Source: Pseudomonadota bacterium (GTDB taxonomy: Bacteria; Pseudomonadota; Alphaproteobacteria; Rhizobiales; Xanthobacteraceae). Taken from it: 12,074 nucleotides of DNA. The stretch is taken from contig JAEWBL010000300.1 of assembly GCA_023391175.1 (NCBI GenBank), positions 1 through 12,074 on the forward strand. The letters are read 5' to 3'. Positions 7,260 to 12,074 of the stretch are shown here, in pieces. The notes beneath the pieces are model-generated. The model ran no database searches, had not been told where the DNA came from, and saw only the letters and a list, made by a program, of their open reading frames with translations. Within the stretch, counting starts at the first letter, position 1; every line of letters starts with the position of its first letter. A program made the translations under genes and the position numbers.

Positions 7260-7278
7260 TGGCGATACGATATATAAT
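7251..7278 (+). promoter_or_regulatory. Sigma-70-type promoter for the AraC-family gene
   Basis: TAGACA (7251-7256) and a perfect TATAAT (7273-7278) are separated by 16 bases, close to the housekeeping consensus. Transcription would start near 7285, giving a leader of about 27 bases to ATG 7312. The surrounding sequence is clearly more AT-rich than the coding DNA on both sides. No comparably good pair was found on the opposite strand for the SDR, which may therefore depend on an activator. Confidence 0.6.
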
Positions 7279-7311
7279 CAATATGCCTAAAATCATTATT
7301 GCTCGTCCAGA

Positions 7312-8217
7312 ATGGATCCCCTCAGCGAGGTCATCTCTCTGCTGCGCCCGAGCGCCGCTTTGTCCAAGCCAATCACCGGGGGCGGCGATTGGGGGGCGAG
7401 CTACGCCGCCTATGGGCAGCCGGGGTTTGCCATCGTGCTCGCCGGGCAATGCTGGCTTGCGATCGAGAAAGAAGAGCCGGTTCTGCTCGACCGCGGCGAC
7501 TTCGTGCTCCTGCCCGATACGCCATCGTTCACCCTGTTCAGCCGGCCCGGCGTCGCCTGTGCGCCGTGCGCCCCGTCGAGCGAGGCCGTCCACCACGGGG
7601 ATTTGGAAGGCGAGCCGGATTTCCGAATGCTCGGCGGCAGCTTCAGGATCGATCCTGTCAATGCGCCGGTTCTGCTCGAGCTGCTGCCGTCCATGATCCA
7701 CATCCGTTCGTCTGACGGTGATACCGGCCGGCTCGGCCGTCTTGTCGATCTGATGATGGAGGAATGTGGAGCCGATCGGCCCGGCTGGGACATGATCCTG
7801 GAGCGGCTGCTGGAGGTGCTGCTGGTGGAGTGCCTGCGTTGGCGCGGCCGGGACCACGGCGCCTTGCCCGCGGGCTTGCTGGCGGGACTGCAAGACCCGG
7901 CGCTCGCCGGGGTGCTGCGGGGCATGCATACCGACGTTCGAACCGGATGGACGGTGGCCGAGCTGGCGGCTGTCGCCGGCATGTCGCGCTCTGCCTTCGC
8001 TGCCCGATTTTCTGACGTCGTCGGCTGCGCGCCCATCGAGTATCTGTCGCGTTGGCGGATGGCCCTGGCGCAGAACGCCCTGAGCCGCGGCGGACAATCG
8101 CTGGAACGCCTCGCGGAACAGCTCGGCTATGAGTCCGCAAGCGCCTTCAGCACCGCGTTTCGCCGGCGGGTCGGCACGTCACCGGGCGCATTCGCGCGCG
8201 CCAGACGGAGCGCATGA
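7312..8217 (+). CDS. AraC-family transcriptional regulator with cupin domain
   Basis: This 301-aa activator-type regulator has an N-terminal cupin-like sensor domain (about 10-180, containing GDFVLLPDTPSFTLF) and a C-terminal double helix-turn-helix (about 208-298). The first HTH lies around WTVAELAAVAGMSRSAFAARF and the second around SLERLAEQLGYESASAFSTAF, ending in the typical GTSPGAFARARR. A CxxC pair (C83, C86) sits after the cupin strands, at about the place where the hypochlorite sensor RclR has its redox cysteines. The second cysteine region of RclR near residue 21 has no match here. It is divergent from the SDR gene and probably regulates it. No Shine-Dalgarno is obvious before ATG 7312, so the start is the least certain part. 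The inducing signal is unknown. Confidence 0.92.
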   Translation: MDPLSEVISLLRPSAALSKPITGGGDWGASYAAYGQPGFAIVLAGQCWLAIEKEEPVLLDRGDFVLLPDTPSFTLFSRPGVACAPCAPSSEAVHHGDLEGEPDFRMLGGSFRIDPVNAPVLLELLPSMIHIRSSDGDTGRLGRLVDLMMEECGADRPGWDMILERLLEVLLVECLRWRGRDHGALPAGLLAGLQDPALAGVLRGMHTDVRTGWTVAELAAVAGMSRSAFAARFSDVVGCAPIEYLSRWRMALAQNALSRGGQSLERLAEQLGYESASAFSTAFRRRVGTSPGAFARARRSA

Positions 8218-8301
8218 CGACCCTCCGGATCAATGGGGCCGCGCTCCCCTTCCAGACATTGAAGTCCTTCCCGAGATCGCCCCCGCTCGCACCGTCGCTC
8301 T

Positions 8302-9144
8302 TCACTCAGAACCAGCCTTCGCCTCCACCAAACCCCTGATCCTCGCCGCATCGGCAGGGGTCGCCGGATTGTAGACGACCATGCTGAGATCAGAGCGGCC
8401 CTCCACCGTGAAGGTGGAGAATTCAAGCGTCACGGTGCCCAGAACCGGGTGGCGGATGTGCTTGAGGCCTTCGCCCTGGCCATGGATGTCGTTGTCGCGC
8501 CACAGGGCCGCGAATTCCGGGCTGAGACGGCAGAGCTCTTCGACGAGGGGTTTTATTTCCGCCGCAGCACCCGCTCGCGCCGCCGCCGCGCGGAACGCGC
8601 CGACCACGAGCCGCGCGACGCTCTCCCAGTCCGCCTGGGCGGCGCGCACCCGTGGATCGAGGAAGATGAAGCGCAGAATGTTGCGCTCCTCCGGCGGCAG
8701 CTTGCCGTAATCGGTGAGCATCACCGTCGCCGCCCTGTTCCAGGCGACCACGTCCCACAATGCGGTCCGGATGAAGGCGGGACTGGGGTCGAGCGCATCG
8801 AGCACGTGCTGCAGACGGGGCGAGACGTCGTCATTCTTCCTGTAGCGCACTTCGGGGGCGCGGCCGAGACCGAGCAGGAAGAGATGCTCGCGCTCCAGGT
8901 CGGTCAGCATCAAGGCGCGCGCGATACGGTTGAGCACGTCGGCGGAAGGGGCGCCGCCGCGTCCCTGCTCCAGCCACGTGTACCAGGTGGGGCTGATATT
9001 GGCGCGTTGCGCCACCTCCTCCCGGCGCAGGCCGGGGGTGCGCCGCCGCGCCGGGGAAAAGCCGAGGGCGGCAGGATCGAGCTTCCCGCGCCGATCCTTC
9101 AGATAGGCCCCGAGCCGGTTTTCGTCGCGCGTGGGATCGGCCAT
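8302..9144 (-). CDS. XRE-type regulator with MmyB-like ligand-binding domain
   Basis: This is a helix-turn-helix regulator of the widespread actinobacterial/proteobacterial type with an MmyB-like C-terminal domain. The N-terminus contains LGAYLKDRRGKLDP and then the HTH signature PGLRREEVAQRANIS-WYTWLEQGR with DVLNRIARAL. The sensor half has RTALWDVVAWNRAAT and HIRHPVLGTVTLEFSTF, typical of the PAS-like MmyB fold that in some members binds fatty acids. The start at 9144 (MADPTRD) is chosen because a perfect -10 hexamer covers the upstream ATG at 9156, so a transcript would begin just before 9144. ATG 9156 would add MTNS. It is divergent from an extended SDR gene, a common pairing in which the regulator represses the SDR, and tail-to-tail with the AraC gene. 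Confidence 0.92.
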   Translation of the reverse strand: MADPTRDENRLGAYLKDRRGKLDPAALGFSPARRRTPGLRREEVAQRANISPTWYTWLEQGRGGAPSADVLNRIARALMLTDLEREHLFLLGLGRAPEVRYRKNDDVSPRLQHVLDALDPSPAFIRTALWDVVAWNRAATVMLTDYGKLPPEERNILRFIFLDPRVRAAQADWESVARLVVGAFRAAAARAGAAAEIKPLVEELCRLSPEFAALWRDNDIHGQGEGLKHIRHPVLGTVTLEFSTFTVEGRSDLSMVVYNPATPADAARIRGLVEAKAGSE

Positions 9145-9154
9145 GCTGTTAGTC

Positions 9155-9160
9155 ATTATA
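9155..9160 (-). promoter_or_regulatory. -10 element for the XRE/MmyB regulator
   Basis: On the minus strand 9160-9155 reads TATAAT, a perfect -10 hexamer. Transcription would begin near 9148, leaving only a few bases before ATG 9144 and no room for a ribosome binding site, so the message would be nearly leaderless. The -35 region at normal spacing (GTAAAG) is poor. The hexamer also overlaps the first operator-like element, as expected for autorepression. Confidence 0.5.
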
Positions 9161-9190
9161 CCCGTATAAGCTCACGACTTTACCCGGATA
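9157..9190. promoter_or_regulatory. Two operator-like repeats 22 bp apart
   Basis: TATACCCGTATA (9157-9168) has inverted arms TATAC/GTATA around CC. TTTACCCGGATA (9179-9190) matches it at 10 of 12 positions. Their offset is 22 bp, two turns of the helix, so both lie on the same face of the DNA. They occupy the divergent region between the XRE/MmyB regulator and the SDR, and the first overlaps the regulator's -10 element. The best reading is a pair of sites for the regulator dimer controlling both genes; this is inference from position and symmetry. Confidence 0.6.
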
Positions 9191-9238
9191 GCTAAGGCGC
9201 CGAAACCCGTCTCCCGTCAACCCGCGGAGACCTTTCCC

Positions 9239-10135
9239 ATGCGTGTGTTTGTCACCGGCGCGACCGGCTTTATCGGCTCCGCCGTCGTCAAGGAATTGAT
9301 CGCAGCCGGCCACCAGGTGCTCGGGCTGGCCCGTTCGCCGGAGAAGGCGACGGCGTTGCTGAACACCGGCGCCGGGGTTCATCGGGGATCGCTCGAGGAT
9401 TTGCAAGATCTGACCTGTGCTGCGGCCCAATGCGACGGCGTCATCCATCTGGCATTCAACCACGATTTCTCGAAATTCGTCGCCAATTGCGAGGACGACC
9501 GCCGGGTCATCCTGGCGCTCGGCTCCACACTCGCCGGTTCCAGCCGTCCTCTGATCGTGACCTCCGGGACCGCCATCGCGAAAACCGCGCCCGGCGCGCC
9601 CGCCAAGGAAGATAATGCGGCGCTGAGTTCGCAAACCAATCCCCGCGCGGCCTCGGAAGAGGCTGCCGCCGCCCTCGCCGCCGATGGCGCCAACGTTTCG
9701 GTGGTGCGCCTGCCGCAAGTGCACGACACGGCCCGGCAAGGGCTCGTCAGCTACGCCATCGCGATGTTCCGCGCGCAAGGCGTGTGCACCTATGTGGGAG
9801 ACGGCGAGAATTGCTGGCCCGCCGCCCATGTCCTCGACGTCGCGCGCCTCTATCGGCTGGCCGTCGAAAGGGCTGAGCCGTCGGCCAGGTACCATGCAGT
9901 GGCGGAAGAAGGCGTGCTGTTCCGCCATATCGTGGAAGCGGTCGGCCGACGGCTCCAGCTTCCGGTCACGCCCATCGCTCCGGAGGCGGCGGAGACCCAC
10001 TTCGGCTGGCTTTCCTCCTTCATGACCCACAGCTTGCCTGCCTCGAGCGAGCAGACTCGGAAGAAGCTGGGCTGGGAGCCGGCCGGCCCCGGTCTCATCG
10101 CCGACCTGGACCGGTTGCCGCTCTCCGAGGGGTGA
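9239..10135 (+). CDS. Extended/atypical SDR (NAD-dependent epimerase-like)
   Basis: This 298-aa protein is of the extended SDR (epimerase/dehydratase-like) group. The cofactor loop TGATGFIG is at residues 6-13, and IHLAF follows the fourth strand as in this family. The usual active-site segment PYxxSK is replaced by PRAASE: R136 stands where the catalytic Tyr would be and E140 where the Lys would be. It therefore resembles the atypical SDRs with altered chemistry or a binding role. The start is supported by GGAG at 9226-9229 and by MRVFVTGATG beginning the first strand. It is divergent from the XRE/MmyB regulator and downstream of the paired operator-like repeats, so it is probably the regulator's target. 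Its substrate is unknown. Confidence 0.9.
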   Translation: MRVFVTGATGFIGSAVVKELIAAGHQVLGLARSPEKATALLNTGAGVHRGSLEDLQDLTCAAAQCDGVIHLAFNHDFSKFVANCEDDRRVILALGSTLAGSSRPLIVTSGTAIAKTAPGAPAKEDNAALSSQTNPRAASEEAAAALAADGANVSVVRLPQVHDTARQGLVSYAIAMFRAQGVCTYVGDGENCWPAAHVLDVARLYRLAVERAEPSARYHAVAEEGVLFRHIVEAVGRRLQLPVTPIAPEAAETHFGWLSSFMTHSLPASSEQTRKKLGWEPAGPGLIADLDRLPLSEG

Positions 10136-10172
10136 CCGGCCTCGGTCCACCGCATCCGCGGACCTCCAGATC

Positions 10173-10200
10173 GCGCCGATTCCGTTGAAAAAGTCGGCGC
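10173..10200. repeat. Hairpin-forming end of the IS1182-like remnant
   Basis: GCGCCGA (10173-10179) and TCGGCGC (10194-10200) pair perfectly around 14 bases that contain TCCGTTGAAAAAG. The motif lies just beyond the transposase stop and resembles the terminal repeats of related insertion sequences, so it probably marks the surviving right end of that element. No target-site duplication could be assigned, because the other end is gone. Confidence 0.4.
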
Positions 10201-10247
10201 TGGAGGCGTGGCGACATTGGCACTCGTGAGGGGCGTGCGCTTCTCCT

Positions 10248-10442
10248 TCAAGCCGTCACGGCTCTGGGGCCGTTGGGCACCAGCTTGGCGAGCTTCCTGA
10301 GGTTCTGAGCGGTGGCAGCGAGATGGAACTCGTCCCGGGCACTGTTCGGGCCGCGCAGTCGCAGGCGGTCGAGCCTGAGGATGCGCTTCAGGTGGGCGAA
10401 CAGCATCTCCACCTTCTTCCGCTGCCGGCGCGAGGTGACGTA
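10248..10442 (-). pseudogene. IS1182-like transposase, C-terminal remnant
   Basis: On the minus strand this encodes about 64 residues reading YVTSRRQRKKVEMLFAHLKR, then ILRLDRLRLRGPN and ARDEFHLAATAQNLRKLAKL, ending at a TGA complementary to 10248-10250. This is the C-terminal end of a DDE transposase of the IS1182 type, including the conserved glutamate region (KKVEMLFAHLKR). Everything upstream, including the N-terminal DNA-binding part and the first catalytic aspartates, is missing: at about 10440-10448 the sequence changes to IS91-type coding on the opposite strand. It cannot be active. The IS family is recalled from the residue pattern; an IS5-group label is possible. Confidence 0.75.
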
Positions 10443-10444
10443 TG

Positions 10445-11247
10445 CCTCTGGCCACCATCGCCGCTGACCCGAGGCATCTCGGCGTCCGCATCGGCATCAC
10501 TGCGGTGCTCCATACCTGGGGATCGGCGCTCACCCACCATCCCCATATCCATGCCGTGGTGCCCGGCGGCGGGCTCTCGACTGATGGTACCCGCTGGATT
10601 GCCGGCCGAGCCCGGTTCTTCCTGCCGGTGCGGGTGCTGTCCCCCCTGTTCCGGCGGCTTCTTCCTCGACGGTCTGCGGAGGCTCCACGCCACCGGCCGG
10701 CTCGCCTTCTTCGGTGATCTCGTCCCGCTGGCGGAGAAGGGGGCGTTCGAGGCCATGCTGGCACCCCTGCGCCGCGCCGAGTGGGTTGGTCTACGCCAAG
10801 CGTCCGTTCGCCGGCCCTGCCGCGGTGCTGGCCTATCTGTCGCGCTACACGCACCGCGTCGCCATCTCCAACAGCCGGCTCATCTCCATGGACGACCGTG
10901 GGGTCACCTTCCGCTGGAAGGACTATCGCGCCCGGGCCAAGGCCACCGGCAACGGCTGGATCAAGGCCTTGATCCTGCCGGCGGACGAGTTCATCCACCG
11001 CATCCGGCACTACGGCCTGTTCGCCAGCGCGGTCCGCGCCGCCAACATCGACAGGATCCGCGCGCTGCTGGAGCCGCGGGAGGAGAACTCGCAACGCCTG
11101 GCGCCATCCTCCGTCGACGAGAAAAAGGAGGCAACAGCTCTGCGCTGCCGGTGCTGCGGCGGCTCCATGACCGTCATCGAGACGTTCGCCCATGGGGCAC
11201 TGCCCCGGACATGGTCCGCTGAACCCTTCAGGTTCGACAGCTCATGA
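10445..11247 (+). pseudogene. IS91-family transposase, truncated with two frameshifts
   Basis: This is the C-terminal part of an IS91-type (Y2/HUH, rolling-circle) transposase. It starts inside the protein at LATIAADPRHLG, followed by the HUH motif segment ALTHHPHIHAVVPGGGLS. The frame changes twice by one base: first near 10655-10664 (FRRL to FFLDGLRRLHATGRL) and again near 10784-10788 (RRAEWV to VYAKRPFAG). After that it runs intact through AVLAYLSRYTHRVAISNSRL, KDYRARAK and a cysteine pair CRCCGG to the stop at 11245-11247. Both shifts look like single-base insertions. The N-terminal third, including the zinc-finger-like region, is missing at the junction with the IS1182-like remnant. The gene is dead unless a sequence error explains both shifts. 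Confidence 0.85.
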
Positions 11248-11915
11248 GCGCCGAGCCCGTTCCCCGGCACCAGTGTCTCGTCGAAGGCAACGCCATCTCC
11301 GGCATCGGGGCCGCACGCGCTTTGTCATCGGCAAGGCCGCGTCCATCATCATTGCGGCACCGGAAAGATGTTGTTGCCGCGAAGACCGGAACACGACCGG
11401 AGTGCATTGGCCCCATCATGTACCTCGATATCGGTCCCTCGATCGGTGTCTCCCCCGTCAACGCCTGCCTCAAATCCCCATAGCACCGCAAAGACCTCGA
11501 CCGTCGTGCACGTCGAACCGCGGTTTCCTCCCCTGGAGGCTTTCCGACGCCGGCCCGCATGCCCAGTCCCGCTGTCGTGATCGGGCCGGCATCCGAAACC
11601 CTTCACAGGAGCAGACGTTGGCGTCTCGCCGAAAAGCGGTCTCTTGCTTTTTGTTCGGTCTGTGGGGACTGCCAACCGTACGTAACTGGAAGCAAGGTGG
11701 TCCCCATAGAGGAGGCCAAACGAGATAATCACCTCGTCGAGCAGGAAGAAGCGGCCGCGGCGTCAGGTGCTTCCAAACCGGCTTCCCTTCGTGCCAGCAA
11801 TCCGCCCAGCCACCGCAACCGAAAGCCGCCGAGGTCGGCGGCAGCGGCATAAGACCGCAAATCCGCACCTGGAAACGCAGTTCAGGTTGCCTCCCTCCCG
11901 GTCGTGATGCGTCCC
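11248..11915. other. 668 bp without a recognisable gene
   Basis: No reading frame here resembles a known protein on either strand, and the open frames that exist are short and of poor composition. The first 200-250 bases probably include the 3' non-coding end of the IS91-type element, because they follow its transposase directly, but no end can be fixed. The rest may be remnant DNA between the mobile elements and the chromosomal ETF-QO gene. No tRNA, attachment-site repeat or CRISPR-like repeat was seen. A hairpin at 11825-11842 is listed separately. Confidence 0.5.
11825..11842 (-). terminator. Possible terminator downstream of ETF-QO
   Basis: GCCGCCGAGGTCGGCGGC is a perfect GC-rich hairpin (7-bp stem with a 4-base loop). 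On the minus strand it is followed by TTTC, a short T-tract. It lies about 75 bases after the ETF-QO stop in the direction of transcription. The T-tract is weak, so termination efficiency is uncertain. Confidence 0.4.
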
Positions 11916-12074
11916 TCACATATTTGGATAGTTGGGCCCACCGCCACCCTCGGGGGCGGTCCAGGGGTTGTTCTGGTTGGGGTGCGTGATGTCGCAGGTC
12001 TTGCAGTGGACGCAGTTCTGCGCGTTGATCTGGAAACGCGGCGCGTCCGCCCCCTCCTCGATCCACTCGTAGAC
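11916..12074 (-). CDS. ETF:ubiquinone oxidoreductase, C-terminal end (5' outside window)
   Basis: The minus strand encodes 52 residues up to the stop, containing [20 protein letters not shown] and ending [12 protein letters not shown]. This is the characteristic C-terminal ferredoxin-like segment of electron-transfer flavoprotein:ubiquinone oxidoreductase, with C21, C24 and C27 (fragment numbering) as three ligands of its single [4Fe-4S] cluster. The enzyme is membrane-associated and passes electrons from ETF, fed by acyl-CoA and amino-acid dehydrogenases, to ubiquinone. The rest of the gene lies beyond the right edge. It is a normal chromosomal housekeeping gene with no sign of damage, so it marks the chromosomal flank of the mobile DNA. 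Confidence 0.93.
   Translation of the reverse strand, partial: VYEWIEEGADAPRFQINAQNCVHCKTCDITHPNQNNPWTAPEGGGGPNYPNM

Noticed and set aside
7225..8097. In-frame upstream extension of the minus-strand SDR to about 575 aa
   Set aside because: The extra 291 residues are antisense to the AraC gene and have no SDR-like or other domain pattern. A ribosome site and the family N-terminus place the start at 7224.
9850..11193. Long minus-strand open frame of 447 codons across the SDR end and IS region
   Set aside because: It is antisense to the extended SDR and IS91 coding and in a different frame from the IS1182-like remnant. Its composition is of the Arg/Pro/Gly/Ala-rich kind seen in shadow frames of high-GC DNA.
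11663..11706. Inverted repeat TGGGGAC/GTCCCCA with a 30-base loop
   Set aside because: It has a short stem and a long loop, no T-run and no adjacent gene; too weak to call a terminator or IS end.
11559..11852. Plus-strand open frame of 97 codons in the gene-poor stretch
   Set aside because: There is no recognisable domain, a poor ribosome site and a low-complexity Ala/Ser/Arg/Pro tail; its two CxxC cysteines are not enough to support a gene.

Overview
The base composition is high-GC and the gene content points to an alphaproteobacterium, most likely of the order Hyphomicrobiales. The evidence is a block of conjugation genes in the order typical of alphaproteobacterial integrative and conjugative elements, and the C-terminus of a chromosomal electron-transfer flavoprotein:ubiquinone oxidoreductase (ETF-QO) at the right edge. 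No family or species can be named from this window alone.

Left region (1-6281, all + strand) is the DNA-processing half of a conjugative element: a DUF2840 protein, a TraF-type S26 signal peptidase, a soluble-type lytic transglycosylase, a non-coding gap, a DUF3363/VirD2-like relaxase, the VirD4/TraG coupling ATPase and a ribbon-helix-helix (CopG-like) protein. The genes are tightly packed, with an ATGA overlap at DUF2840/traF and short gaps after the relaxase and coupling protein. The gap before the relaxase carries the features expected of an origin of transfer and/or its control: a match to the RP4/VirD2 nick consensus inside an imperfect inverted repeat, then three copies of CACATTGC, two of them as a dyad. 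traF carries a 5-bp tandem duplication that shifts its frame and replaces its last residues. The mating-pair (trb) genes that usually follow the CopG-like gene are absent here.

Middle region (6282-10135) holds two regulator/oxidoreductase pairs unrelated to conjugation. First is a classical SDR (- strand) divergent from an AraC-family activator with a cupin domain (+ strand); they share an 87-bp AT-rich promoter region. Second is an XRE/MmyB-type regulator (- strand) divergent from an extended, atypical SDR (+ strand); their promoter region has two similar operator-like elements exactly 22 bp apart. The two regulators are tail-to-tail.

Right region (10136-12074) is insertion-sequence debris followed by chromosome. 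It has the 3' end of an IS1182-like transposase (- strand) abutting an N-terminally truncated IS91-family transposase with two frameshifts (+ strand). About 670 bp without a recognisable gene follow, then a probable terminator and the last 52 residues of ETF-QO. The picture is of a conjugative element, probably decaying, whose transfer region has been interrupted or cut off and joined through IS remnants to ordinary chromosome.
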